Below the pieces are notes generated by a model. That model was not told the DNA's origin and ran no database searches. It was given only the letters and a program-made list of their open reading frames with translations. A program made the position numbers and the translations under genes. DNA of 64,000 nt from Pseudomonas brassicacearum (GTDB taxonomy: Bacteria; Pseudomonadota; Gammaproteobacteria; Pseudomonadales; Pseudomonadaceae), in assembly GCF_000585995.1 (NCBI RefSeq), contig NZ_CP007410.1, positions 3,251,430 to 3,315,429 of the forward strand. The letters are read 5' to 3'. Of the stretch, positions 25,538 to 34,845 are shown in pieces. The stretch's first letter is position 1. Every line of letters starts with the position of its first letter.

Positions 25538-27763
25538 ATGGAGATCACCCAAAACAACCGCCTGGTGCAAGTCGACAGCCCCCTCGGCGACAATGTCCTT
25601 GTGCTCAAGAGCCTGGAAGGCAGTGAAGAGTTGGGGCGGTTGTTCCACTACGAACTGGACCTGACCTCCGAAGACCGGGCCATCACATTCGACCAGTTGC
25701 TGGGCAAGCCGATGGGCCTGACCCTGGAGCTGTACGACGGCGGCAAGCGCTACTTCCACGGCATTGTCTGCAGCTGCCGGCAACTGACCGGCCACGGCCA
25801 GTTCGCGGGTTATCGCGTCAGTTTGCGCCCCTGGTTCTGGTTGCTCACGCGCACCTCCGACTGCCGGATTTTCCAGAACAAGACCGTGCCGGACATCATC
25901 AAGCAGGTGTTCCGCGATCTGGGGTTTTCCGATTTCGAGGACAGCCTGAGCGCCAGCTATCGCGAGTGGGAATACTGCGTGCAGTACCGCGAAACCAGCT
26001 TCGATTTCGTCAGTCGGCTGATGGAGCAGGAAGGCATCTATTACTACTTTCGCCATGAAGAGGCGCGGCATGTGTTGGTGTTGGCCGACGCCTATGGCGC
26101 CCACTCCACGGCGGCAGGCTACGACTCGGTGCCCTTCTATCCGCCGGATCGCCAAATGCGCGAGCGCGATCATTTCTACGATTGGCAACTGGCGCGGGAG
26201 GTACAACCCGGCTCGCTGGCGTTGAACGACTATGACTTCCTGCGCCCCCGCGCCAGCCTTGAGGTGCGCTCCAACGTGATGCGCAACCACAGCAACAGCG
26301 ACCATCCGCTCTATGACTATCCCGGTGAATACGTACAGAGCAACGATGGCGAGCACTACGCGCGTACCCGCATCGAAGCCATTCACAGCCAATTCGAGCG
26401 CGTGCAGTTGCGCGGCCGTGCCCGAGGGCTGGGTTGCGGCCATGTGTTCAATCTGACGGGCTACGACCGTGGGGACCAAAATCGCGAATACCTGGTGGTG
26501 GTCGCACGTTATCAGATCCGCCAGGATCCCTATGAAAGCGGGCAGTCGGACCTGGACGAACAGTTCATCAGCGAGTTGGACTGCATGGACGCCAACCAGG
26601 CCTTCCGCCCTCTCCCGCTGACCCCCATGCCCATTGTCCGTGGACCGCAGACCGCCGTGGTGGTGGGGCCCAGTGGCGAGGAGATCTGGACCGACCAGTA
26701 CGGCCGGGTCAAAGTGCATTTCCACTGGGATCGCCATGACCAGTCCAACGAAAACAGCTCCTGCTGGATTCGCGTGTCCCAGGCCTGGGCCGGTAAGAAC
26801 TGGGGATCCGTGCAGCTCCCGCGGATCGGTCAGGAAGTGATCGTCAGCTTCCTTGAAGGCGATCCGGATCGGCCGATCATCACCGGCCGCGTCTACAACG
26901 CCGAACAGACCGTGCCCTACGCGTTGCCCGCCAATGCCACCCAGAGTGGGGTGAAGAGCCGCTCAAGCAAGGGCGGCTCACCGGCCAACTTCAATGAAAT
27001 CCGCATGGAGGACAAAAAAGGCGCCGAGCAACTGTTTATCCACGCCGAGAAGAACCAGGACATCGAGGTCGAGAACGACGAGACCCACTGGGTCGGCCAT
27101 GATCGCAGCAAGACCGTCGACAACGACGAAACCGTGCACGTCAAACACGACCGCACCGAAACCGTCGATAACAACGAAACCATCACCATCGGTGTGGATC
27201 GCAAGGAAAAGGTCGGCAATAACGAAACCATCTCCATCGGCGTGAACCGTACCGAGGATGTGGGCAGCAACGAGAAAATCACCATCGGCGCCAATCGCAC
27301 CGAGAACGTGGGCAGCAACGAGACCATCACCATCGGTGCGGACCGCACGGAAAAGGTCGGCGCCAACGAAAAAATCAGCATTGCCAGCAACCGGACCGAG
27401 GACGTAGGCGGCAACGAGACCATCGGCATCAGTGGCAACCGTAACGAAACGGTCCAGGGCAACGAAGGCATCGAGATCAACGGCAACCAGAGCACTCAGA
27501 TCGGCCAGAACGAATCCCGCGACGTCGCTCAGAACCGCACCACGGGCATCAAGCAGAACGACAGCCTGGACGTCGGCAAGCATTTTTCCCTCACGGCCGG
27601 CGACTCCATCACCCTGACCACGGGCGCGGCCAGCATCACCATGAAAAAGGACGGCACGATCATGATCAGCGGCAAGAACATCACCATCGACGGCTCTGGC
27701 GCGATCAATATCAAGGCCAGCAAGAATGTGGTCGTCAAAGGCCAGAAGATTCTGCAGAACTAG
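25538..27763 (+). CDS. vgrG: VgrG type VI secretion spike protein
   Basis: A 741-residue VgrG. Residues 1-500 hold the gp27/gp5-like hub (MEITQNNRLVQVDSPLGDN at the start, then the OB-fold signature GRVKVHFHWDRHDQSNEN, and GSVQLPRIGQEV). Residues 511-686 are eleven 16-residue repeats that should form a stiff beta-helical needle, followed by a DUF2345-like end (ITLTTGAASITMKKDGTI). It trimerises at the tip of the Hcp tube. The ATG at 25538 was chosen as the family start, although the frame is open from 25460. It heads an island of accessory and effector genes. Confidence 0.96.
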   Translation: MEITQNNRLVQVDSPLGDNVLVLKSLEGSEELGRLFHYELDLTSEDRAITFDQLLGKPMGLTLELYDGGKRYFHGIVCSCRQLTGHGQFAGYRVSLRPWFWLLTRTSDCRIFQNKTVPDIIKQVFRDLGFSDFEDSLSASYREWEYCVQYRETSFDFVSRLMEQEGIYYYFRHEEARHVLVLADAYGAHSTAAGYDSVPFYPPDRQMRERDHFYDWQLAREVQPGSLALNDYDFLRPRASLEVRSNVMRNHSNSDHPLYDYPGEYVQSNDGEHYARTRIEAIHSQFERVQLRGRARGLGCGHVFNLTGYDRGDQNREYLVVVARYQIRQDPYESGQSDLDEQFISELDCMDANQAFRPLPLTPMPIVRGPQTAVVVGPSGEEIWTDQYGRVKVHFHWDRHDQSNENSSCWIRVSQAWAGKNWGSVQLPRIGQEVIVSFLEGDPDRPIITGRVYNAEQTVPYALPANATQSGVKSRSSKGGSPANFNEIRMEDKKGAEQLFIHAEKNQDIEVENDETHWVGHDRSKTVDNDETVHVKHDRTETVDNNETITIGVDRKEKVGNNETISIGVNRTEDVGSNEKITIGANRTENVGSNETITIGADRTEKVGANEKISIASNRTEDVGGNETIGISGNRNETVQGNEGIEINGNQSTQIGQNESRDVAQNRTTGIKQNDSLDVGKHFSLTAGDSITLTTGAASITMKKDGTIMISGKNITIDGSGAINIKASKNVVVKGQKILQN
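27068..27595 (+). repeat. Eleven 48-base tandem repeats in vgrG
   Basis: Units of 16 codons start at 27068 and recur exactly every 48 bases. The consensus is V-G-x-N-E-x-I-x-I-G-x-N-R-T-E-x. The middle units are most alike, and the first and last have drifted. Confidence 0.88.
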
Positions 27764-27779
27764 CCATGGAGCCTGTGCT

Positions 27780-28238
27780 ATGACCGTTGAATACCACCTC
27801 CCCGCCTCCTCCACCGCCACGCCCGCGCGCGTGGAGGGCGTCGTGATTGGCGTGCTGTTGGATGTGCCCAAGGCGGACGCCCCGGTAGTGGCCTTCCCCG
27901 GTTGCCCTGCTGACACTGGCCTCGCCGCGCGCACCACCACCCCGCTCACCCGCGAAGACATCGGAGCCCAGGTCGCCCTGATGTTCGAGGCCGGCGACGT
28001 GGCCCGGCCGCTGGTGATCGGGCGCATCCAGCGCCTGCCGGAAACCGTGACGCCTGCCATCGCTCACCTGGATGGCGAGCGCTTGGAATTTACAGCCGAG
28101 CGGGAAATCGTCCTGCGCTGCGGCAAGGCCAGCATCACTCTGACCCGCGCAGGCAAAGTGATCATCCGTGGCACCTACCTTTCCAGCCGCTCCAGCGGGG
28201 TCAACCGCATCAAGGGCGGTTCGGTGCAGATTAACTAG
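27780..28238 (+). CDS. DUF6484-like type VI accessory protein
   Basis: A 152-residue protein with RVEGVVIGVLLDV near the start, VALMFEAGDVARPLVIGRIQ in the middle and a C-terminal ITLTRAGKVIIRGTYLSSRS stretch that resembles the end of VgrG. Proteins of this type follow vgrG in many gammaproteobacteria and probably help load the PAAR-like effector onto the spike. It starts 16 bases behind vgrG. Confidence 0.78.
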   Translation: MTVEYHLPASSTATPARVEGVVIGVLLDVPKADAPVVAFPGCPADTGLAARTTTPLTREDIGAQVALMFEAGDVARPLVIGRIQRLPETVTPAIAHLDGERLEFTAEREIVLRCGKASITLTRAGKVIIRGTYLSSRSSGVNRIKGGSVQIN

Positions 28239-28252
28239 AAGGTAGTCGATCC

Positions 28253-29365
28253 ATGGAACTGCTCAACGCCAGCAAACTGGTGGCTGCCTACACCATGGGC
28301 ATGGCAAGCGACGGCCGCGAATCCCTGGTCGTGGTGGCCAAGGGTACTTTCGATCTGCCGTTGGACGGCCGCGTCGCAACTCTCGCTGACATCCAGCAAC
28401 CGCTGCTGATGGCCGACACTTTTCTTGGCGAACCGGGCCTCAGCGCCCCTCGGCAGGAAATGGACTTCGCCCCGGTCAAGCCATTTTGCGACGTACTGGT
28501 GTGTGGCAAAGCCTACGCGCCAGGCGGCCGGCCCGTGACGCAGTTGACTGCGGGCATTCGGGTTGGTCAGATGACCAAAGCCTTTTCCGTCCTTGGCCCC
28601 CGTCTATGGCAGCCAGGACTATTGGGCGCTTCTCCTGGCTTGCCGCAGCCCTTCACCGCGCAGGACATCTCGTATGCCCAAGCCTTTGGAGGCAGCCATC
28701 CGATGGCGAACGAGCCCGACATGCGTCACTGCTACCCAGCCAATCCGGCCGGTTGCGGCTGGTATCCGCACCGTCTGGGTAGTGCTGACATCCTGGGCAT
28801 GCCAATGCCGAACACCGAGGAATTGGGTAAGCCAATCGACAGCCCCTCTGGCGACTTTCGTCCGATGGCCCTCGGCCCGGTTGGTCGTAGCTGGCCGCAA
28901 CGCGCCCGCTTCGCTGGTACTTACGACGATGCCTGGTTGGCCGACTGCTTTCCGTTTCTGCCAGGGGATTTCGACAATCGCTACTTCCAGGCAGCCCCTG
29001 ACGACCAGCAGGTTCCTCACCTGCGTGGCGGCGAGATCGTACAGCTGCTCAACCTCACGCCCCAGGAGCGTGCAGGCTTTCGCATCCCCGAAATGGCTGT
29101 GCCGGTGACTTTCTTCCTGAAAAAAGGCGGTCATGAGACTGTGCAGGCGGTGATCGACACCTTGCTGATCGACACCGACGCTCGCCATGTGCAGTTAACC
29201 TGGCGTGTTTCCCGTCCGCTACGCCGCAATATGTTCGAGATCGCTCAGGTGCTGGTCGGCACTATGTCTACGGGCTGGTGGCGCGCCCGTGAACTGGGCA
29301 AGGGTTATTATCCGTCGCTCTCCTCCCTGGTGAAAGGCAAGCCGGCTGCCGAGGAGGCGAACTGA
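28253..29365 (+). CDS. DUF2169 type VI chaperone/adaptor
   Basis: A 370-residue DUF2169-family protein (LVVVAKGTFDLP near the start, then FGGSHP and GFRPMALGP-like blocks; here GDFRPMALGPVGRSWPQR). DUF2169 proteins are encoded between VgrG and DUF4150 PAAR-like effectors and are thought to aid effector delivery. The stop overlaps the next start by one base. Confidence 0.88.
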   Translation: MELLNASKLVAAYTMGMASDGRESLVVVAKGTFDLPLDGRVATLADIQQPLLMADTFLGEPGLSAPRQEMDFAPVKPFCDVLVCGKAYAPGGRPVTQLTAGIRVGQMTKAFSVLGPRLWQPGLLGASPGLPQPFTAQDISYAQAFGGSHPMANEPDMRHCYPANPAGCGWYPHRLGSADILGMPMPNTEELGKPIDSPSGDFRPMALGPVGRSWPQRARFAGTYDDAWLADCFPFLPGDFDNRYFQAAPDDQQVPHLRGGEIVQLLNLTPQERAGFRIPEMAVPVTFFLKKGGHETVQAVIDTLLIDTDARHVQLTWRVSRPLRRNMFEIAQVLVGTMSTGWWRARELGKGYYPSLSSLVKGKPAAEEAN

Positions 29366-30402
29366 TGACTGCGCTTTGTATTATCGGCTCCGGCATGGTC
29401 AGCGCGGTCGGCCTCAGCGCACCCGCGAGCTGCGCGGCGATCCGCTGTGCCATCGACAATTTCCAGGACACCCGTTTCATCGACCAAGGTGGCGAATGGC
29501 TGATTGCAGCCAGCGTGCCTCTGGAACAGCCCTGGCGCGGCCGCACCAAGCTGATCAAGATGGCCGCCCGTGCCGTCGCCGAGGTGCTGCAAAGCACCCC
29601 CAACGTCGACCCGGAAAAGACCCCGCTGCTGCTGGGAGTAGCGGAAGTCGAGCGCCCCGGCCGCCTTGAAAGACTCGATAAGGAGCTGCTGCACGCTATC
29701 GAAGCCGAGCTGGGCCTGCGCTTTCATCCCAGCTCCAGCGTCATCGCCCGTGGACGGGTCAGCGCTGCCGTGGCCCTGCTCAATGCGCGTACGCTGATCT
29801 ACCAGGGCGGCCATCGCCACGTACTGATTGCCGGCGTCGATTCCTTCTTGAACGGACCGACACTGGGTGCTTTCGAAGCACGCGAGCGCCTGCTCACCAG
29901 CCAGAATTCCAACGGTTTTATCCCCGGCGAAGGTGCCGCCGCCGTGGTGCTGGCCGCCCCAGTCGCCAGCGAAGAACCGCAATTGGCCTGCATCGGTCTG
30001 GGGTTCGGGATGGAGAAGGCCACAGTGGAGGCCGAAGACATTCCCCTACGCGCCGAAGGCCTGACTCAAGCTGTACGGGCGGCCCTGAGCGAAGCCGGCT
30101 GTGGGTTGGAGCAAATGGATTATCGGCTCACCGACATCTCCGGCGAGCAGTACTACTTCAAGGAAGCCTCCCTGGCCCTCAGCCGGACCCTGCGCGTGCG
30201 CAAAGAGTTCTTCCATCTCTGGCACCCGGCCGACTGCATCGGCGAAGTCGGCGCCGCCATCGGTCCGGCCATGCTCGCCGTGGCGTTGGCCGCCAGTCGC
30301 AAGGGTTATGGCGAAGGCCCGAATATCTTCTGCCACCTTGGCAACGACGCCGGCGAACGCGCCGTTGCACTGCTCAGTTATCAGATCGTGAGGGCCGCCT
30401 GA
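29365..30402 (+). CDS. Ketosynthase-like protein of type VI islands, active cysteine missing
   Basis: A 345-residue beta-ketoacyl-synthase-fold protein. The stretch GFIPGEGAAAVVL matches the conserved GxxPGEGA block of KAS enzymes. The site of the active cysteine reads SVIARGRVSAAVALLN with no Cys, and the two histidine motifs are replaced by TDISGEQYY and HPADCIGEVGAAIG. It is therefore probably not a condensing enzyme. Such proteins recur in DUF2169/DUF4150 islands and may act as adaptors. The gene is overlapped on both sides by single bases. Confidence 0.83.
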   Translation: MTALCIIGSGMVSAVGLSAPASCAAIRCAIDNFQDTRFIDQGGEWLIAASVPLEQPWRGRTKLIKMAARAVAEVLQSTPNVDPEKTPLLLGVAEVERPGRLERLDKELLHAIEAELGLRFHPSSSVIARGRVSAAVALLNARTLIYQGGHRHVLIAGVDSFLNGPTLGAFEARERLLTSQNSNGFIPGEGAAAVVLAAPVASEEPQLACIGLGFGMEKATVEAEDIPLRAEGLTQAVRAALSEAGCGLEQMDYRLTDISGEQYYFKEASLALSRTLRVRKEFFHLWHPADCIGEVGAAIGPAMLAVALAASRKGYGEGPNIFCHLGNDAGERAVALLSYQIVRAA

Positions 30403-31484
30403 TGGCCAACGAAGTCTTCGCCAACAATATGGAGGTTTCCTGCAAGGCGGCCGACGGCAAGTCGGTTGCCTGCTTTCCGGATGTCTGCTTCACCCCACCC
30501 CAGGCCCCGCCCACCCCGCTGGGGGTGCCGATTCCCTACCCCAATACCGGCTTGGCCAAGGACACCACCAGGGGCACGCGAACGGTGAAGATCAGTCGTA
30601 AGGAGGTCATGCTCAAGGATAAGAGCTACTTCAAGACCAGTTATGGGGATGAAGCTGGAAATGCGCCGAAAAAAGGGATCATCACCAGCAAGATCAAAGG
30701 AAAGGTCTATTTCACGGCGTGGTCGATGAATGTGAAGTTTGAAGCTGAAAACGTCGTCCGAAATATGGACCTGACCACCCATAACCATGGCTCAACGTCC
30801 AACACACTGGCATGGCCCTATCTGGATGCGGTGGCGATGGCAGACCCCCAAAACCCTTGTGTCAAGTCAGGGGACGTGGAAAAAATAAAAGCGGCCTGCC
30901 CACCGCCAGCCAAGTCATTGTCACGCGGGGCGATACCCGGCCCGGCCGACAATACAAGCCCCGAGTGTTGTGAAGCCCGTAAGTGCATGCTCGTACCCAA
31001 CTCGCCAAAAACACGTTGCTCAAAATGTGGGGGAAAGACGCCGCACCACCCGGTTCCAGTAGCGGATTTATCGACGCCCCGCCCCATAAACCCGAAAACC
31101 GGCAAGCTGAAAGTCCGTGGTGACGCTTTCGTCCCGACATACGATCACAACAAGGCCCCCTGCATATGCGTAGAAGGCGCTGACCATAACTCCCGTCAAG
31201 GCCCGACAGAAAAGCTCATGCAGCATGGACGTATCGGTAGGGCTTACGTGGTAAAACGCGATGCGATGTTGAACGGTCGTAATGACTTCACCTACGCGGA
31301 AATCAGTGACCTCTCGGCGCAAGCGGTCGCCGACGAGACGGGCTGCGATAAAAAATGCCTGAAGGCTCAGATTGACAAAGGACACGAAGACCTGGGCGTT
31401 GGTCCGGAGTCAGGTATGCGCAGGGGCGAAGTTCGCGCACCCGCCCTCGAAAAAAAGCCGAAGAACCCGGCCCCCTTGATATAG
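30402..31484 (+). CDS. PAAR-like DUF4150 protein with candidate toxin domain
   Basis: A 360-residue protein. Residues 1-125 form a DUF4150 PAAR-like tip (ANNMEVSCKAADGKSVACFP, then PTPLGVPIPYPNTG) that sharpens the VgrG spike. From about residue 180 there is a cysteine-rich linker (ECCEARKCMLVP, TRCSKCGGK), then a domain with APCICVEGADHNS, LMQHGRIGRAY and ETGCDKKCLKAQIDKGHE. The HGR block and clustered histidines and cysteines recall GHH/HNH-type nuclease toxins such as the DUF4150-linked Tox-GHH2 group; this is a reading by eye. The next gene is the immunity candidate. Confidence 0.85.
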   Translation: MANEVFANNMEVSCKAADGKSVACFPDVCFTPPQAPPTPLGVPIPYPNTGLAKDTTRGTRTVKISRKEVMLKDKSYFKTSYGDEAGNAPKKGIITSKIKGKVYFTAWSMNVKFEAENVVRNMDLTTHNHGSTSNTLAWPYLDAVAMADPQNPCVKSGDVEKIKAACPPPAKSLSRGAIPGPADNTSPECCEARKCMLVPNSPKTRCSKCGGKTPHHPVPVADLSTPRPINPKTGKLKVRGDAFVPTYDHNKAPCICVEGADHNSRQGPTEKLMQHGRIGRAYVVKRDAMLNGRNDFTYAEISDLSAQAVADETGCDKKCLKAQIDKGHEDLGVGPESGMRRGEVRAPALEKKPKNPAPLI

Positions 31485-31494
31485 AGAAGCCATC

Positions 31495-32403
31495 ATGAGT
31501 AATGAAGACTCCCTGTTTTTTACCTGTGGCCTGATTGTAAAGGCGGGCACAATCATTGTCCCCGCGCAGTACAACTCCCTGCCGGACGAACAAATGTCCA
31601 GGGTCGCCTTCTGCTTCGATGGAAACTGGGTCTACAACGATGTAGATAACGACGTCATAGGGGCAGCCTGCTTCAGACGCAAGGACAACAGCCTCTGGAT
31701 GCTTGGACGAAATGGCAACCTTCGTCATGTAACGTCGGGCTCGGCGGACTTCACCCTGGACAATATCCGAGGAAAGTTCGAAAACGATCGCATCGAGACG
31801 GGCCGGCTTGGCGAGTTACTTTGCATAAGGGAAATCGAAAGCGAGTTGTACATCTGCGGTCAGTCATCCCAGGTTTATCGTTACTCACACGGTGCCTGGG
31901 TGAACATGAGCCCGCCCGGCGTGAAAGTGGGCTCCCCGACCCTGGAAAACCTGGATGGCCTGTTGCATAACGATATTTATGCCGTGGGTGAAAAGGGCCA
32001 CATCCTGCACTATGACGGGGCGCGCTGGAGCACGCTGGATTCCCCAACCAATCGCCCACTGTCACGGGTACTGTGCAAGAGTGAAAATCAGGTTTATGCC
32101 TGTGGCAATGACGGTCTGCTACTCATGGGCAACCGCGATAAGTGGGATGTCATTGACACCGAGAGAACCATGAATTTCTGGGACATGGCGCTGTACAACG
32201 GGCATCTATACCTTTCCCATGTGCACGGCCTCGTTCGATATGACGGACAGAACTTCTTCGATATCGACACGGGCATCAACCCTCCTCCCGGCGCCCATAA
32301 ACTTGATGCCCGTGATGGACTGCTTTACTCCTTTGGTGTTGACGACATACTCAAGTTTGATGGCAGTCAGTGGGAGCGGTTGATATGTCCACACAACACT
32401 TGA
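31495..32403 (+). CDS. Beta-propeller-like immunity candidate
   Basis: A 302-residue protein with repeated blade-like units ending in aromatic-rich strands (SSQVYRYSHGAWVNM, GHILHYDGARWSTLD, HGLVRYDGQNFFDID, DDILKFDGSQWERLI). There is no signal peptide, so it should be cytoplasmic. Its place ten bases behind the DUF4150 effector gene, its size and its lower GC than the structural genes suggest that it neutralises that effector. Binding has not been shown for this protein. Confidence 0.72.
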   Translation: MSNEDSLFFTCGLIVKAGTIIVPAQYNSLPDEQMSRVAFCFDGNWVYNDVDNDVIGAACFRRKDNSLWMLGRNGNLRHVTSGSADFTLDNIRGKFENDRIETGRLGELLCIREIESELYICGQSSQVYRYSHGAWVNMSPPGVKVGSPTLENLDGLLHNDIYAVGEKGHILHYDGARWSTLDSPTNRPLSRVLCKSENQVYACGNDGLLLMGNRDKWDVIDTERTMNFWDMALYNGHLYLSHVHGLVRYDGQNFFDIDTGINPPPGAHKLDARDGLLYSFGVDDILKFDGSQWERLICPHNT

Positions 32404-32440
32404 GTTTGGCCACCGAGTCGGTAATTCCGATGCATTGCTC

Positions 32441-33727
32441 ATGAACAACTCGCTATCCCTGGTGGTCGAGCAACACGCAGAAGAAGTCGGCTTCCTTGCC
32501 ACCCTACGCGACTATGCCCTACGCGCTCCGCACTACGACATCGAGCACCTCGACAACCTCGATAACCGCCTCGACGCCCACCTCGACGGCTTGCGAATCG
32601 CCGGGCAAACAGGCCTTGAAACGCTGCTGTCCCAACTCGGTCCACACGCCATCGGCGAGATGTTCGCCAGTGTGGTGCTGGCTTTCGAGGCGGGTAACGC
32701 GCAGGTGTTGTCGCGGCTCAGCGAGCACTTGCGCAGTGCCACGGGGAAAGCCATGGAAAGCACTGCGGAAACGGAGCGCGGTTATCTGATGGCCCTGGGT
32801 TGGCTCGACTGGGAACGAATAGCGCCTTGGATCGACCGCATGCTCGCCGCCCCTGCCCCGCTGTTCCGCCGCCTCGGCCTCGCGGCCTGTGGCATGCATC
32901 GCCACGACCCCGGCCCTGCCCTGCTGACCGGACTTTCCGATGCCGACCCCAGCGTGGTGGCACGCGCCGCCCGCACCGCCGGTGAATTACGTCGACGGGA
33001 CTTGCTGCCGACGATTCGGGCCCACCGCCGACACCAGGATCCAGCCACGCGTTTCTGGGCCAACTGGGCCACTGCGCAAATGGGCGATGAGCAAGCCTTG
33101 GAACCCCTGCGCGAGTTTGCCGAGCAATCGGGCGAGTTCCAGTACCGCGCATGCTGTGTATTGCTGGCCTGGCAGAAGCGCGAACCCAGCATCGCCTGGA
33201 TACGCCAGCTGGTACAGAATCCTGCGCAGCGGCGCATCGGCATCCAGGCCCTTGGGTTACTGGGCGATCCGGTCAGCGTGCCGTGGCTGATCCAGCAGAT
33301 GAGCGACCTGCCTTATGCCCGCGTCGCCGGGGAAGCCTTCAGCCTGATGACTGGCGCCGACTTGGCGTTGCTTGACTTGGAATTGAAGGACTCGCCGGAC
33401 TTCGATGCGGGCCCGAACGACGACCCTCAGGACCCCAATGTCGCCATGGACCCCGATGAGGACCTGCCTTGGCCCGATCCGCAGGCAATCGAAGTCTGGT
33501 GGCAGGCTCATGGTGGCGATTTCCAAGTGGGTACTGGTTATGTGTTGGGGTTAGCGCAGAGCGAAAGCAGTTTTCGGCAGGCCCTTGTCCGGGGCCAGCA
33601 ACGCCAGCGCATTGCCGCCGCTTGTGGCGTTGCACGCTATCGGCCAAACGAAGTGCTTTTCCCTACCAGCGCACCGGCCCGGCGGCAAAAGCGGCTGCTG
33701 GGCAAACCGGCGGGATTGGGGCGATGA
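32441..33727 (+). CDS. TIGR02270-type HEAT-repeat protein of type VI islands
   Basis: A 428-residue protein rich in alpha-helical HEAT-like repeats (LFRRLGLAACGMHRHD, PSVVARAARTAGELRR, RRIGIQALGLLGDPVSVPWL). It matches the TIGR02270 type that often closes DUF4150/DUF2169 gene sets. The ATG at 32441 lacks a strong ribosome site. Its role is unknown; repeat proteins of this kind usually scaffold protein contacts. Confidence 0.82.
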   Translation: MNNSLSLVVEQHAEEVGFLATLRDYALRAPHYDIEHLDNLDNRLDAHLDGLRIAGQTGLETLLSQLGPHAIGEMFASVVLAFEAGNAQVLSRLSEHLRSATGKAMESTAETERGYLMALGWLDWERIAPWIDRMLAAPAPLFRRLGLAACGMHRHDPGPALLTGLSDADPSVVARAARTAGELRRRDLLPTIRAHRRHQDPATRFWANWATAQMGDEQALEPLREFAEQSGEFQYRACCVLLAWQKREPSIAWIRQLVQNPAQRRIGIQALGLLGDPVSVPWLIQQMSDLPYARVAGEAFSLMTGADLALLDLELKDSPDFDAGPNDDPQDPNVAMDPDEDLPWPDPQAIEVWWQAHGGDFQVGTGYVLGLAQSESSFRQALVRGQQRQRIAAACGVARYRPNEVLFPTSAPARRQKRLLGKPAGLGR

Positions 33728-33776
33728 ACCGTACACGTGCAGCAATGATTGAACCGTCGAACCTGCGAGCTGCATC

Positions 33777-34757
33777 CTACGGGGACTTGTCGGCTGCGCC
33801 CTTCCTGGTACGGCTCTTGCGCTGCAGGGTGGTGCGCAGTTGGTCCAGTTGCCCCTCCAAGGTGTCGGCTCGGGCCTGCTGGGCGACCATCGTGTAACGC
33901 ACCTCGTCGAGGGCGAGCAGGGCCTCTTTCAGACGCGTTTCGAGCGAATGCCGTTGCTGCTCGCCCTGCTCTGCTGCCAGCTCGGCGCGCGTTTGTAGCT
34001 CCGCTGCCTGGCGTTGCGTTTCGAGGAGCTGGCTGCGGGTCTGCTCAGATCGGCGTTGCAGTTCATCGAACTGGCGCCGCAGCTCGCGGCACTCGACCAG
34101 GCGTGCCTTACTCTCCTCGCGCGCACGGTCGACTTCACGGTGGGCCCGCTCTTCCACGCCACGCACATAGGTTTCCTGGGAGAGCCGCTCCTGTTCAGCC
34201 TGTCGCTGCGCGTCTTGCAGTTCCTGCTGCAGGTTCTGCACCTGCAGCTGCATTTCGCTGCGCGACTGTTGCAGCTCGCCGCGCTGGTGCTGCAAGTCAT
34301 CGATCTGCGCCTGGCGCTGTTCGAGTAATCGCTCGAGGTCATTGAGGCGCACTTCGATGGCTTGCCGAGCCGCAGTGGCTTCCATAGCTTGCTGGCGAGC
34401 GCGGGCCGCGTCCTGGCGGATCTGCTCTTGCGCCATCGCCAGCTGTTCACGCTCGCTGTCGAGCACCTGGCGCTGGGCGCTTAGCCCTTGCTCGACCACG
34501 CCTTGGGCCAATGTGGTCGCCTGCTGCCAAATGTCCACGAAGGCCTGCGCGACCTCCGTCGGTAACTCGGGCAGCCGCGTTTCGCCGCGCAGGCGCCCCG
34601 CCAATCGTTCCCACCATTGATCGAGCAAGGCGCCGACCCGTGCAGGGCTGCCGCGACCCAGCTCCAGGCGTACACGCTCTACCGTGGGCCGCTCACCGCG
34701 CGCCAACACGGCATCCGCCGCTTCGAACACCGCCGTTTCCGGTACGCCTACCGCCAT
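33777..34757 (-). CDS. KfrA-like DNA-binding coiled-coil protein
   Basis: A 326-residue protein. Residues 1-55 form a KfrA-type DNA-binding domain (VFEAADAVLARGERPTVERV, GSPARVGALLDQWW). Residues 100-310 are an almost unbroken Gln/Glu/Arg-rich coiled coil. KfrA of IncP plasmids represses its own gene and binds DNA with such a tail. It is divergent from the recombinase gene with an 88-base gap that contains a dyad, so it probably regulates both. A similar pair recurs in Pseudomonas chromosomes. Confidence 0.87.
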   Translation of the reverse strand: MAVGVPETAVFEAADAVLARGERPTVERVRLELGRGSPARVGALLDQWWERLAGRLRGETRLPELPTEVAQAFVDIWQQATTLAQGVVEQGLSAQRQVLDSEREQLAMAQEQIRQDAARARQQAMEATAARQAIEVRLNDLERLLEQRQAQIDDLQHQRGELQQSRSEMQLQVQNLQQELQDAQRQAEQERLSQETYVRGVEERAHREVDRAREESKARLVECRELRRQFDELQRRSEQTRSQLLETQRQAAELQTRAELAAEQGEQQRHSLETRLKEALLALDEVRYTMVAQQARADTLEGQLDQLRTTLQRKSRTRKGAADKSP

Positions 34758-34784
34758 TGTCGTGCCCTCCGCTATATTAGGTCT

Positions 34785-34801
34785 GATAAGAGATTGTTAT
34801 C
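34785..34801. promoter_or_regulatory. Dyad GATAA-N7-TTATC in the kfrA-like/recombinase gap
   Basis: A perfect five-base-arm inverted repeat lies between the divergent start codons. Two TATAAT boxes (34808-34813 and 34828-34833) follow on the plus strand and may be -10 elements of the recombinase gene, although no good -35 is seen. It is a candidate operator for the KfrA-like protein. Confidence 0.45.
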
Positions 34802-34845
34802 CGACTCTATAATCTTGTAACCAAATTTATAATACGTTGAACGTA

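Noticed and set aside
27068..27595. CRISPR-like regular repeat
   Set aside because: The 48-base repeats are coding, in frame within vgrG, and have no unique spacers.
26978..28060. Long minus-strand frame opposite vgrG (360 codons)
   Set aside because: It is a shadow of the repeat region, with no ribosome site or family signature.
25538..33727. Complete type VI secretion system
   Set aside because: Only spike, adaptor, effector and immunity-type genes are here; sheath, baseplate and membrane complex genes are absent.
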